NCBI GenBank assembly: GCA_015486475.1 | Contig: WFRO01000303.1 | Span: forward strand, 1-19,052 | DNA: 19,052 nucleotides | Origin: Bacteroidales bacterium | Lineage (GTDB): Bacteria; Bacteroidota; Bacteroidia; Bacteroidales; VadinHA17 | Direction of reading: 5' to 3' | Shown: in pieces, positions 1 through 8,300 of the stretch | Numbering within the stretch: position 1 is the stretch's first letter | Layout: each line of letters starts with the position of its first letter | Made by a program: the position numbers and the translations under genes | Notes under the pieces: generated by a model | Seen by the model: only the letters and a program-made list of their open reading frames with translations | Database searches by the model: none | What the model was told of the DNA's origin: nothing

Positions 1-804
1 GATCATGAGCACCTGCAGGAAGCTTTTCATCAGTTCATGGGACAGGTGCGCACAGGGGGGAAGATCCTGGTACACAACAGCCTGCAGGTGCGGCGGGAGG
101 TCAATGAGGAGGTCGACTGGTTCACCTACGGACTGGAGGGAGAAGCTGACTACAGGGCGACAGACCTTTACTTCAGCGAGGGCTATCATCATTTCACGGC
201 CCACACGCCCGAAGGGGAGATCGGAGAGATCCTTCTCGGCCTGCCGGGGCGTGTCAATGTGGAAAATGCCATCGCCGCCATTGCTGTGGCCCACCTGCTG
301 GGGGTGTCAAACGACAGCATACGCAAATCCCTCTTTCTTTTTGAAGGGGTGCGCCGGCGTTTTGATGTGCGGGTGCGCGGAGAAAAATATGTGTACATCG
401 ACGACTATGCGCATCACCCTTCAGAGCTGCGGGCCGCCATCACCTCGGCACGGGAGATGTTCCCGGGGAAAAAGATCACGGGCATCTTCCAGCCCCATCT
501 ATACACAAGGACGCGGGATTTTGCAGAGGGATTTGCTGAAAGTCTCTCTTTACTCGACCGGGTCATTTTGCTGCCCGTCTATCCGGCACGGGAAGAACCC
601 ATACCGGGAATCACCTCTGCGATCATCCTGGACAGGATAAAGAAAAAGGAGAAAGAGTTGATCGAAAAAGAGGAAGTGCTGGACAGGATCGCCGGCGATC
701 CTCCGGAGGTTCTCCTGACGTTGGGAGCAGGCGATATAGACCGGCTGACAGAGCCATTGGAAAAGTTATACAGGGAAAAGGAACGGGATGAAGGTGAAAA
801 GTAA
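1..804 (+). CDS. murC: UDP-N-acetylmuramate--L-alanine ligase, C-terminal part (5' end outside window)
   Basis: This is the cytoplasmic Mur ligase that joins L-alanine to UDP-MurNAc using ATP, the first step of peptide-stem synthesis. The reading frame is open from base 1 (it begins DHEHLQEAF), so about 267 C-terminal residues of a protein that is usually about 460 are present. Visible signatures are GRVNVENAIAAIA at the end of the central ATPase domain, DDYAHHPSEL and FQPHLYTRTRDF, which are typical of the MurC/Mpl C-terminal domain, and LTLGAGDI near the end. The DYAHHP and FQPH-YTRT motifs exclude MurD, MurE and MurF. Mpl is less likely given the FtsQ neighbour. The stop lies 17 bp inside ftsQ, consistent with translational coupling in the dcw cluster. 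Confidence 0.95.
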   Translation, partial: DHEHLQEAFHQFMGQVRTGGKILVHNSLQVRREVNEEVDWFTYGLEGEADYRATDLYFSEGYHHFTAHTPEGEIGEILLGLPGRVNVENAIAAIAVAHLLGVSNDSIRKSLFLFEGVRRRFDVRVRGEKYVYIDDYAHHPSELRAAITSAREMFPGKKITGIFQPHLYTRTRDFAEGFAESLSLLDRVILLPVYPAREEPIPGITSAIILDRIKKKEKELIEKEEVLDRIAGDPPEVLLTLGAGDIDRLTEPLEKLYREKERDEGEK

Positions 805-1579
805 CATAAAAAGGGCTTTGCGGCTGACAGGATACCTGCTGCTGACAGCAGCGCTGGTGATCCTGCTGGCGATGATCTCCGTGCGGGAACGAAGGGTGCC
901 GTGCCGGGCCGTGCAGGTGCACATCCCCGACTCACTGCAACTGGGGTTCGTGACGGCGAATGAGGTGAAGTCGATGGTGATGAAAAGCCAGGGAGCGTTC
1001 CTGGGCAAGCCTATGAAAGACATCAATACCGAAAAGATCGAAAAAGACCTGGAAAAGCATCCGTATATCCGTACGGCAGAAGCTTACAAGGATGTGAAGG
1101 GGATCCTGCACGTAGAGGTCTTCCAGCGCCGTCCTGTGGTGAAGGTGTACCTCAGGGGAGGGAAGATCCTCTTCCTCGATGATACGGGACATCTGCTGCC
1201 TTTCAGCCGGCACTATCCCGTACATCTGCTCACCGCCTCGGGAAAGATCCCGCTGCCTGCCGGCAGGAAGTACAGCACCGTCGCGGATCTTCCCGAAGGA
1301 AACCCGCTGCAGGATATCTACCACATGGCCCTCTTCATAGATAAACATCCCTTCTGGAAAGCGCAGATAGAACAGATCTATGTGGACGGGAACGGGGAAT
1401 ACAGCCTTACGCCCCGCGTGGGCGCCCATGCCATCCTGCTGGGCGATGCCTCTGCTTTTGACGAGAAGATGAAAAAGCTCAATGTACTATATACCCATGC
1501 CCTCAACAACCTGGGCTGGAACATTTACACACAGATCAATCTTAAATTTAAAAACCAGATCGTATGCACGCGCCGATAA
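788..1579 (+). CDS. ftsQ: Cell division protein FtsQ/DivIB-like
   Basis: This is a single-pass inner-membrane divisome protein that links early and late division proteins. The 263-aa product has a short basic N-terminus, one hydrophobic segment at about residues 10-30 (LTGYLLLTAALVILLAMISV), and then a POTRA-like region ending near VEVFQRRPVVKVY, the usual FtsQ signature of an arginine-proline pair before the beta domain. The primary sequence is poorly conserved in this family, so position carries weight: it lies between murC and ftsA, the standard dcw order. The ATG at 788 lies inside murC and is preceded by a purine-rich GGAAAAGGAACGGG stretch. It ends CTRR at TAA 1577-1579, 41 bp before the chosen ftsA start. 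Confidence 0.93.
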   Translation: MKVKSNIKRALRLTGYLLLTAALVILLAMISVRERRVPCRAVQVHIPDSLQLGFVTANEVKSMVMKSQGAFLGKPMKDINTEKIEKDLEKHPYIRTAEAYKDVKGILHVEVFQRRPVVKVYLRGGKILFLDDTGHLLPFSRHYPVHLLTASGKIPLPAGRKYSTVADLPEGNPLQDIYHMALFIDKHPFWKAQIEQIYVDGNGEYSLTPRVGAHAILLGDASAFDEKMKKLNVLYTHALNNLGWNIYTQINLKFKNQIVCTRR

Positions 1580-1586
1580 GTAACAG

Positions 1587-1613
1587 AACAAACAAAACAA
1601 ACAAAACAAATAT
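1587..1613 (+). repeat. 9-bp tandem repeat in the ftsA leader
   Basis: AACAAACAA occurs twice in direct succession (1587-1595 and 1596-1604), followed by a 7/9 partial copy AACAAATAT (1605-1613). The tract contains no G and is A-rich, so the leader in front of the ftsA ATG at 1621 should be unstructured. A-rich leaders are typical of well-translated Bacteroidota genes that lack a Shine-Dalgarno site. The repeat is in frame with an upstream ATG at 1564, where it would encode NKTNKTNIS. Confidence 0.75.
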
Positions 1614-1620
1614 CAGTACC

Positions 1621-2973
1621 ATGAAAGATCAGCAATCTATTGTAGCAGCCATTGACATTGGCACAACAAAGATCGTCTGCCTGGTGGGCAGAAAAAATGA
1701 ATCGGGCAAGATAGACATCCTGGCCCTGAGCAAAGCTCCTTCGACGGGTGTGAAAAGAGGCGTCGTCCTCAACATCGAGGAGACGGTCAATGCGATGAAG
1801 AAGACCGTGGAGGAGGTGAAACACAAATCCGGGGTCATCTTTGATGAAGTGTATGTGGGCATCGCCGGCCAGCATATACGCACCATCCAGAGCCGCGGGT
1901 ATGTCAACCGGGAGAGCGATGAGGATGAGATCACCCGGAAAGACATCGAGCGGCTCATCCGCGACATGGGGCAGATCCCCGTGGATGTGGGGGAGGAGAT
2001 CATCCACGTGCTGCCGCAGAACTTCATCGTCGACAATGAGACGGGGGTAAAGAACCCGGTGGGTATGTCGGGGCGTCGTCTCGAAGCCAATTTCCACATC
2101 GTGATCGGGAAGGTGGCATCGGCGCGGAACATCGAGAAGTGTGTGAACCGGGTGGGTCTGCATGTGAAGGACCTTGTCCTGGAGCCACTGGCCTCCTCGT
2201 CTGCCGTTCTGACCCAGGACGAGATGGAGGCTGGGGTGGCCCTGGTGGACATCGGCGGCGGGACCACCGACATCGCCGTATATTATGACAACCTGATCCG
2301 GCATACGGCCGTGATCCCCTTCGGCGGGAATGTGGTTACCAAAGATATCAAGGAGGGATGCAAGATCCTCCTGAAGCAGGCGGAACTGCTGAAAACCACC
2401 TATGGATCGGCCGTGGGGGATATCGCCCCGGACGATCAGGTGGTGACCATCCCGGGCATCGCCGGCAGGGAACCCAAGGAGATCTCCTTCAAATTCCTGG
2501 CACACATCATCCAGGCACGTATGGAGGAGATCCTCGACGAGGTGGTGTACCAGATCCAGGGATCGGGCGTGGCAGATAAGCTGGCGGCCGGCATCGTGCT
2601 CACCGGCGGAGGCTCGTTGCTCAAAGACCTGATCCATCTGGTGAGGTACCGTACCGGTTATGATGTGCGTATAGGCCTGCCCAACCACCGTCTGGGAGGC
2701 GATCTGGCGGATGAGATCAACCAGCCGATGTACTCCACGGCCGTGGGTCTGATCCTCGAAGGATTCGAGCAGGAAAAAGACAACCACAGACCCGCCACAA
2801 AAAAGGAATTAAAGAGGAAATCTGAGGAAGAAGGGAAAACGCAAAGCGATGACGGGGAGAGTGAGGAGGAGACGGTGGACGCCGGCGATGGTAAGAACCA
2901 TCTGTTCAATAAAATGATCAACAAGCTTTCCACCCTGTTTGATGAGGGCGGAGCCACCATGGACGAAGAGTAA
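1621..2973 (+). CDS. ftsA: Cell division protein FtsA
   Basis: This is an actin-like ATPase that tethers FtsZ filaments to the inner membrane and recruits the divisome. The 450-aa protein shows the actin-fold phosphate 1 motif DIGTTK (residues 12-17), phosphate 2 DIGGGTTD (from 210) and the adenosine motif LTGGGSLL (from 327), with the FtsA-specific 1C/SHS2 region between roughly 85 and 165. A charged linker (about 385-430) leads to HLFNKMINKLSTLF, a plausible amphipathic membrane-targeting helix. I chose ATG 1621 over the in-frame ATG at 1564. The latter lies inside ftsQ and would add a low-complexity NKT-rich extension, and 1621 gives the normal FtsA N-terminus just before the first beta strand. 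ftsZ follows after 18 bp. Confidence 0.97.
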   Translation: MKDQQSIVAAIDIGTTKIVCLVGRKNESGKIDILALSKAPSTGVKRGVVLNIEETVNAMKKTVEEVKHKSGVIFDEVYVGIAGQHIRTIQSRGYVNRESDEDEITRKDIERLIRDMGQIPVDVGEEIIHVLPQNFIVDNETGVKNPVGMSGRRLEANFHIVIGKVASARNIEKCVNRVGLHVKDLVLEPLASSSAVLTQDEMEAGVALVDIGGGTTDIAVYYDNLIRHTAVIPFGGNVVTKDIKEGCKILLKQAELLKTTYGSAVGDIAPDDQVVTIPGIAGREPKEISFKFLAHIIQARMEEILDEVVYQIQGSGVADKLAAGIVLTGGGSLLKDLIHLVRYRTGYDVRIGLPNHRLGGDLADEINQPMYSTAVGLILEGFEQEKDNHRPATKKELKRKSEEEGKTQSDDGESEEETVDAGDGKNHLFNKMINKLSTLFDEGGATMDEE

Positions 2974-2991
2974 CCTATAAAAATCAAAGAT

Positions 2992-4470
2992 ATGAGTGAA
3001 GATCTTAAATTCGACATTACTCCCGAGCGTTCCTCGATCATCAAGGTCCTCGGAGTAGGCGGCGGCGGCAGCAACGCTGTGAACCACATGTACCGTCAGG
3101 GTATCCGGGATGTGGATTTTGCCGTATGCAACACCGATGCCCAGGCACTCAACGACAGCCCTGTGCCCCTGAAGATACAGATCGGTGAGACGCTCACCGA
3201 GGGGCTGGGCGCCGGCAGCAAGCCGGACGTGGGCCGCCAGGCTGCCCAGGAAAACCTTGAAGAGGTAATGAACGCGCTGGGTGAGAACACGAAGATGGTC
3301 TTTATCACGGCCGGCATGGGCGGAGGTACCGGCACAGGCGCCGCACCGGTCATCGCCAAAGCCTGTAAGGAGCGTAACATCCTCACCGTGGCTATTGTCA
3401 CCATCCCTTTCTGGTTCGAAGGCAAGATAAAACACGACCAGGCCGTGGCCGGCATAGATGAGCTGAGCCATTATGTCGACTCCCTGCTGGTGATCAACAA
3501 TGACAAGCTGCGGGAGATCTTCGGCGACCTGACCCTCTCGACAGCCTTCTCCAAAGCCGATAACATCCTGACCATGGCGGCCAAAGGCATTGCAGAGATC
3601 ATCACGGTACACGGATACATCAACGTGGACTTTGCCGATGTGGAAACGGTGATGCGCGACAGCGGCGTGGCCATACTGGGATCGGGAACGGCTTCGGGTG
3701 AGAACAGGGCACTCACCGCTGTGGAGGCTGCTCTGACCTCCCCGCTCCTCAACTCGAACGATATCACAGGCGCCAAGAGTGTACTTTTGAACATTACCTC
3801 CGGAAAGAAAGAGATCACCATGGACGAGGTGGGAGAGATCACCGATCATATCTCGAACAAGACCGACCCGGAGTCGGTGGTGATATGGGGTACCTGTACC
3901 GACGACAACCTGGATGAGGAGATCATAGTCACGGTCATCGCCACCGGCTTCAACGCCAACTCCATCCCTGACCTGTCTGCGTATTATATCAATAACAGGA
4001 CCAAGGAGAGACACCCTCTGCCTGATCCTGACAAAGGACCCGATCTGGAGATCATCGACCCGGCAGGAAAAACGATAGGGTCCTCCGTAGCAAAATCCAA
4101 AACGGAGATGCAGCAGATCCTGGATTTCAATGTCAGGACGGTGTCGGAGCCTTTCACCACCTCCTCAAAGAACCCGCGCCCGGTGCCGGCAGGAGAAAAA
4201 AAAGGACACCCGGACCAGGAGCGTCTGGAGAGCGTGAAGACCAAGCATGAGGTTGTGAAAGATTCAATGGAATCGGTCAAGAAAGCGGATGACAGGATCA
4301 CGCGCCTGGAAGAGGAACCTGCCTATCGCCGGCGTAAAAGCGAGATCGAGAACATGAACCCTGTTCCCTCGAAGAGAAAGATATCCAAGTACTCACTTTA
4401 TCAGGATGAGGAGGAAAAGGAGATCAAGCTGAGTGATGAGAACCCGTACCTCAGCAACAATGTGGATTGA
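2992..4470 (+). CDS. ftsZ: Cell division protein FtsZ
   Basis: This is the tubulin-like GTPase that forms the Z-ring. Among the 492 aa, the N-terminal nucleotide-binding loop GVGGGGSNAVNHM starts at residue 21, the tubulin/FtsZ signature GMGGGTGTG at about 108, and the T7 synergy loop NVDFADVETVM at 211-221, including the catalytic aspartates. The globular core ends near residue 320. A long polar, charged linker of about 160 residues follows. The extreme C-terminus is ENPYLSNNVD, in place of the proteobacterial IPAFLR-type peptide. I believe short tails ending NVD are usual in Bacteroidota, but I could not check this. It is the last gene of the dcw run and is followed directly by a terminator. 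Confidence 0.98.
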   Translation: MSEDLKFDITPERSSIIKVLGVGGGGSNAVNHMYRQGIRDVDFAVCNTDAQALNDSPVPLKIQIGETLTEGLGAGSKPDVGRQAAQENLEEVMNALGENTKMVFITAGMGGGTGTGAAPVIAKACKERNILTVAIVTIPFWFEGKIKHDQAVAGIDELSHYVDSLLVINNDKLREIFGDLTLSTAFSKADNILTMAAKGIAEIITVHGYINVDFADVETVMRDSGVAILGSGTASGENRALTAVEAALTSPLLNSNDITGAKSVLLNITSGKKEITMDEVGEITDHISNKTDPESVVIWGTCTDDNLDEEIIVTVIATGFNANSIPDLSAYYINNRTKERHPLPDPDKGPDLEIIDPAGKTIGSSVAKSKTEMQQILDFNVRTVSEPFTTSSKNPRPVPAGEKKGHPDQERLESVKTKHEVVKDSMESVKKADDRITRLEEEPAYRRRKSEIENMNPVPSKRKISKYSLYQDEEEKEIKLSDENPYLSNNVD

Positions 4471-4490
4471 GCAGCTCCGGAAAAGGGCAT

Positions 4491-4521
4491 AAAAAAACCG
4501 GGATCATTTCCCGGTTTTTTT
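4491..4521. terminator. Bidirectional intrinsic terminator between ftsZ and the PPIase gene
   Basis: Seven A, then CCGGGA, a 5-nt loop TCATT, TCCCGG, then seven T. The GC stem is perfect and is flanked by A7/T7, so on either strand the transcript ends in a stem followed by a U run. It lies 20 bp after the ftsZ stop and 7 bp after the stop of the convergent PPIase gene, so it can serve both transcripts. Confidence 0.92.
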
Positions 4522-4528
4522 ATATCTG

Positions 4529-6637
4529 CTAATAGAACTTGGATCGTTCGTCCTCGATCTTAGCGTGTTTTTTCAGTGCTTCGTAGGCTTCGTAATTGGT
4601 GCGGGTGACATACTCCGTCCTGAGCCGCATCCTTTCGAGCTTGAAATCGGATTTCTGGTCCGGCTCGGTCACCGAAGTGACATTGACCACATACACGGCA
4701 TTGAGCCCTTTTACAGGCGGTGAGAGCCGGTCCTGCGGCCAGATGTAGGCCACGGCGTTCAGGGCAGGTTCGATGCCGGCGCCCGGGATGGTGAAGGAGT
4801 TAAAGGTGATGTCGCTGGCATCACGGACACGTGCCTGTGTCTTCTGTGCCAGTTCGTCCAGGGTGCTTATTCCTTTCATTTTGCTGGTGAGCGCAGCGGC
4901 GAGGGTCTCAGCTTTTTTCTCCCGCAGCACGTTGGTGCGCACCTCAGCTTCCACATCTTTCAGCGGTGCATATCCGTCCTTCTTGATCTCGGTAACATAG
5001 GCTATCACAAACCGGTCGCCCAGCTCGAAGACCGCCTGGTTGGTCGGATCCAGGACGATGTGGTCCTTGTCCGTAGTGAAAGCTGCACGGATGAGGGGTC
5101 GCGGTGATTCCAGCCCCGGGATGCTTTCGTCGTTTTTGCCCACCACGGCCACATGTTTGTTGATACCCTCCTCCTGGGTGGCCTTGATAAACTTCTCATA
5201 CGTATTATTGGTGCCGGCAAAACGGCTGGCCTGGGAATAGATGGCGTTGTAAGTGGTGGAACTGGGCTCTATCTTTCTTTGCAGGAAAGCCACGGCAGCC
5301 TTTTTCACTTTCGGGCTCTGGTCCAGGATCTCCACAACATGATAGCCATACTGTGTCTCCACGACCATAATATCACCTTTTTTCCCGGAGAAACAGGCGT
5401 CGCTGAAAGGCTTGACCATCATCCCTTCCTTGAACCATCCCAGATCACCGCCCAGACGGGCTGATCCTTTATCGTCGGACATGGTCATGGCCAGCATGGC
5501 AAAATTGCCTCCTTTGTCAATAAGATTTTTTATACTGTCGGCCTTGCTTTGTGCCTGTTCCTTGGTCATTTTCTGATTGAAAGCCACCAGGATATGGCGG
5601 GCATGCACCGAGTCGGGAAGCATCTCAAAAGAGACCAGCTTGGCCAGCTTGTAAGCTTCGTTTTCCAGGTAAGGACCATAAACAAAACCCGGTTCGGCAT
5701 GGAAGATGATATCGTTGAGCGTGTCGGGGGTAAGCTCTCCGTATGCGTAGTGACGGTTGATGTAAGGCACGTCAGAGTTGAGATTGACAAACTCTGCGGC
5801 ATTTTCTGCCTGCTCAAATTCCGGTTTGATCTTTTCGATCCAGTCCAGCGCTGCCTGTACATCTTTTTCGGAGGGGACCACGTCAAAAGTGACATACTCG
5901 ATCTTGCGGGAGGCCGTCTGTTTGTAGTTCTCCTTATGCTTGTCGTAATATGCTTGCAGGTCCTTGCGGGTGACGGTCACGGCACTGTCGGAAACCACGT
6001 CAAATAACTGGCTTATGTACTGGAACGAAGCTTTCTTGTTGTCTTCCATATAGGTCTGCTGTGCCTGGAAATTGGTGGGATACAGGCCTTTGCTGATCAG
6101 CGTGAGCAGCTTGGAGATTTTCCGCTCGTTGACGATCTGTTTTTCAAAATAGAGCCAGTATTCTTTCTGTTCCCCTTTCATCTGTTTGATGAAATTGATC
6201 ACGGCATTGCGGTCGAAATAGCCGGTGCTGGGATCTGTGAAAAGCTGGCGGACAATGGGATGGGGATTATCGCCGTTGATCAGGTCATACAGTTCCTCGG
6301 GGCTGATGGCGATACCCAGTTCTTTGTACTCGGGCGCCAGCACACTCTCGCGGACCAGCTCTTCCCATACCTGTTGCCGGATCTTCTTGGAGGTGGCCTC
6401 ATCGATCTCCCGGTTGCCGGAGAGCTTGTAGATCGTGGTCAGTGAATCGATCTTGGCCTGATAATACCGGATCGATACCGACTTCCCGTTGATACGCGCT
6501 ACCTCAAGCTTCTTGGATACATTGGAAAAGATCGAATTCCGGCTGCCGGAGATCACAATAAAAGAGAGAAGGGATATCCCGATAAAGAATGCTACCAAAA
6601 TACCAAACTTGTCCCTTATCTTTTGTAGTGTTGCCAT
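4529..6637 (-). CDS. Membrane-anchored periplasmic peptidyl-prolyl isomerase (PpiD/SurA-like, parvulin type)
   Basis: Predicted 702-aa folding catalyst and chaperone for exported proteins. The N-terminus has one hydrophobic anchor (about residues 12-32, FGILVAFFIGISLLSFIVIS), then a SurA-N-like helical region starting VARINGKSVSIRYYQAKID. A rotamase (PPIC) domain lies at about residues 342-445: it starts VHARHILVAF, contains GGDLGWFKEGMMVKPFSDA in the centre, and ends QYGYHVVEIL. The C-terminal 250 residues resemble the second half of PpiD-type proteins. Length and layout match the roughly 700-aa peptidylprolyl isomerases of Bacteroidota. It is downstream of the CorC-like gene but separated by 180 bp holding a hairpin and a promoter box, so it can be transcribed separately. 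No residue loss is obvious in the parvulin core. Confidence 0.93.
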   Translation of the reverse strand: MATLQKIRDKFGILVAFFIGISLLSFIVISGSRNSIFSNVSKKLEVARINGKSVSIRYYQAKIDSLTTIYKLSGNREIDEATSKKIRQQVWEELVRESVLAPEYKELGIAISPEELYDLINGDNPHPIVRQLFTDPSTGYFDRNAVINFIKQMKGEQKEYWLYFEKQIVNERKISKLLTLISKGLYPTNFQAQQTYMEDNKKASFQYISQLFDVVSDSAVTVTRKDLQAYYDKHKENYKQTASRKIEYVTFDVVPSEKDVQAALDWIEKIKPEFEQAENAAEFVNLNSDVPYINRHYAYGELTPDTLNDIIFHAEPGFVYGPYLENEAYKLAKLVSFEMLPDSVHARHILVAFNQKMTKEQAQSKADSIKNLIDKGGNFAMLAMTMSDDKGSARLGGDLGWFKEGMMVKPFSDACFSGKKGDIMVVETQYGYHVVEILDQSPKVKKAAVAFLQRKIEPSSTTYNAIYSQASRFAGTNNTYEKFIKATQEEGINKHVAVVGKNDESIPGLESPRPLIRAAFTTDKDHIVLDPTNQAVFELGDRFVIAYVTEIKKDGYAPLKDVEAEVRTNVLREKKAETLAAALTSKMKGISTLDELAQKTQARVRDASDITFNSFTIPGAGIEPALNAVAYIWPQDRLSPPVKGLNAVYVVNVTSVTEPDQKSDFKLERMRLRTEYVTRTNYEAYEALKKHAKIEDERSKFY

Positions 6638-6679
6638 TTATAAATAGTTAAATGTAAAGACCAAAAATTTTACAGGCTG

Positions 6680-6687
6680 CAAATATA
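6680..6687 (-). promoter_or_regulatory. Putative -7 box (TATATTTG) upstream of the PPIase gene
   Basis: On the minus strand this reads TATATTTG, an exact match to the Bacteroidota primary-sigma -7 consensus TAnnTTTG. It lies 42 bp before the ATG at 6637, giving a leader of roughly 35 nt. No convincing TTTG -33 box is seen at the normal distance; the nearest TTG is only 10 nt upstream. The surrounding sequence is AT-rich, so a chance match is possible. Confidence 0.45.
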
Positions 6688-6784
6688 AAAATTTGCCCAA
6701 TAAAAAAGGGGTGAAAATCAAAGCAAAATGTCTTGCAGGGGATGTTTTTGGATAAATTTTCCCGGAATCCGGTAAAATGTTCTC

Positions 6785-6812
6785 CCACAAATGGCCTGCA
6801 GCCATCTTGTGG
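6785..6812 (-). terminator. Hairpin after the CorC-like gene (possible weak terminator)
   Basis: On the minus strand CCACAA, a bulged G, ATGGC, loop TGCAG, GCCAT, TTGTGG form an 11-bp stem with one bulge. It begins 6 bp after the CorC-like stop. What follows on the transcript is GAGAACATTTTACC, with only a short U run, so it could be a weak terminator or a hairpin that protects the upstream mRNA. Confidence 0.5.
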
Positions 6813-6817
6813 CTATT

Positions 6818-8086
6818 TCAATCCTTGTTCATTTTTTTTAGTCTGACCAGTTCCACGCGCGTCTCCGAGATCTTCAGGATGTGGATCTCAAAAGGAGGGA
6901 TGCTGATCCGTTGATTGGCCTTGGGCAGGCTCTCATGATGGTAGAGGATAAACCCGGCGAGGGTCTCATAATCATCTTTTTCCGGGATGTCCAGATCATA
7001 TTTGTCATTCAGGTAATCTATTTCCAGACGTCCCGAGAAGATGTATTCTCCCGGTGCTATTTCTTTTTCCACCATTTCCGAGATATCATGCTCATCCTCT
7101 ATCTCTCCGAAGATCTCCTCGAGGATATCCTCGATGGTGACGATGCCGGAAGTGCCCCCGAACTCATCCACGACCAGGGCGATGTTCTTTTTCTCCTCCA
7201 CGAAAAGAGTGAGCAGCTTGTTGGCCGGCATGGTCTCGGGAACGATGATGAGGGGGTTCAGCACATCCTGAAGGTTCTTCGGATCGGTGAAAAAATCCTT
7301 GATCTGTACATACCCGATAATGTTGTCAATACCCCCGTCATATATGAGCAGCTTGGAAAGGCCGGTTTCGATGAAAGTATTACGTATTTCTTCAAAAGAG
7401 GCTGTTTTATCCAGAGCCACAAGCTCGGTGCGCGGTACCAGACATTCCCTGAGCTTGACGCTTGAGAAATCCAGCGCGTTCTGAAAAATACGGATGCTGT
7501 GGTCCTCTTCGGTCTCTCCGCCGGCACCCTGGTTCTCCTCCAGCAGTCGTTCAATATCCGCTTTTCCGAAGACCTGGTCGATGGGTTTGTGGGGATCTTT
7601 CACCTTGAAGAAAACCCGGAGGAGGGCATTGGAAAGCAGGATGGTCAGCTGGGCCACCGGATAAAAAAGATAGTAAAAGAAAGCGACGGGGAGGGCGAAG
7701 ATCTTGAGAAAAGCATTGGGCAAGGTGTGAAAAAGAGCTTTGGGAATGAACTCGGCCAGGACCAGGATAACCAGTGTGGAGATGATCGTCTGCAGGATGA
7801 GTATCCAGCTCTCACTGTGGGTGAACCGTCCCAGCACAGGCTCCAGAAGCGCCGCCATGAAAATACCATAGATCACCAGTGCGGTATTGTTGCCGATGAG
7901 CATGGTGACGATATAACGCCCCGGCTCTTCCGAGAAGACCGAGATCACCTTCGCAGAGAACGTCCCCCGTGATCTGTCCAGTTCCATCCGCAGTTTGTTG
8001 GCCGAAAGGAAAGCGATCTCCATCCCCGAGAAAAAAGCGGAGAACAAAAGTGTGATCAGGATAATTATGCAATAGGTTCCCTCCAT
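6818..8086 (-). CDS. CNNM/CBS/CorC-domain inner-membrane protein (hemolysin C / CorC family)
   Basis: A 422-aa protein of the family often annotated as hemolysin or CorC, linked in some members to Mg2+/Co2+ transport. Residues 1-190 form the CNNM (DUF21) membrane domain, with FSAFFSGMEIAFLSANKLRM after the first helix and further hydrophobic segments around 55-80, 90-112 and 125-150. A CBS pair follows (about 210-325), with LVPRTELVALD and NIALVVDEFGGTSGIVTIEDILEEIFGEI, the standard end of the second CBS and its linker. The C-terminal CorC domain (about 340-415) includes DYETLAGFILYHHESLP. Its ATG shares one base with the TAA of the small two-TM gene upstream (TAATG), so translation is probably coupled. 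GldE is related, but gldE-type neighbours are absent here. The transported ion cannot be told from sequence. Confidence 0.9.
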   Translation of the reverse strand: MEGTYCIIILITLLFSAFFSGMEIAFLSANKLRMELDRSRGTFSAKVISVFSEEPGRYIVTMLIGNNTALVIYGIFMAALLEPVLGRFTHSESWILILQTIISTLVILVLAEFIPKALFHTLPNAFLKIFALPVAFFYYLFYPVAQLTILLSNALLRVFFKVKDPHKPIDQVFGKADIERLLEENQGAGGETEEDHSIRIFQNALDFSSVKLRECLVPRTELVALDKTASFEEIRNTFIETGLSKLLIYDGGIDNIIGYVQIKDFFTDPKNLQDVLNPLIIVPETMPANKLLTLFVEEKKNIALVVDEFGGTSGIVTIEDILEEIFGEIEDEHDISEMVEKEIAPGEYIFSGRLEIDYLNDKYDLDIPEKDDYETLAGFILYHHESLPKANQRISIPPFEIHILKISETRVELVRLKKMNKD

Positions 8087-8295
8087 TATTTTTTTTGCTC
8101 GTCAGTTTCTTCCTGTTCTATCTTTTTGTCGTGTATCCTGCGGAGCCGGATACGTAGGGTAAAGATAAAAAATGAGATCACTACCATGACAAAAAAGACA
8201 ATGCTTCTCTTCATGTCGTGTTGGGCAAAGGCATGGATGCCGGCTCCCAGGGGAAAGAGCCCCACCACCAGCCAGATGATCTCCATGATCTTCAT
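8086..8295 (-). CDS. Small two-helix membrane protein of unknown function
   Basis: A 69-aa protein with two hydrophobic helices (about residues 5-23, IIWLVVGLFPLGAGIHAFA, and 30-48, RSIVFFVMVVISFFIFTLR), joined by a short loop with charged residues (HDMKR). A strongly charged tail, RIRLRRIHDKKIEQEETDEQKK, follows. I do not recognise a named family. It looks like a real gene: it starts 5 bp after the lptC stop, its stop overlaps the CorC-like start, and its sequence is clearly of membrane-protein type. The position suggests a partner or accessory subunit of LptC or of the CorC-like protein, but that is inference. The alternative start at the Met at residue 4 would remove only three residues. 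Confidence 0.8.
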   Translation of the reverse strand: MKIMEIIWLVVGLFPLGAGIHAFAQHDMKRSIVFFVMVVISFFIFTLRIRLRRIHDKKIEQEETDEQKK

Positions 8296-8300
8296 GATGT

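Noticed and set aside
1564..1620. Upstream start for ftsA giving a 19-residue extension
   Set aside because: It lies within the end of ftsQ, encodes NKT low-complexity sequence, and the normal FtsA N-terminus begins at 1621.
1525..2787. Long open frame of about 420 codons on the minus strand, opposite ftsA
   Set aside because: It lies entirely against ftsQ/ftsA, is rich in His/Asp/Arg as expected for an antisense shadow of GC-rich codons, and has no recognisable domain.
2809..4014. Open frame of about 400 codons on the minus strand opposite ftsZ
   Set aside because: It is antisense to the FtsZ core, with low-quality composition and no motifs, so it is a shadow of the real gene.
6818..8086. 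Assignment of the CNNM/CBS/CorC protein as the gliding protein GldE or as a true haemolysin
   Set aside because: No gldD or mutY-type neighbour is present, and the haemolysin name is only historical for this family.
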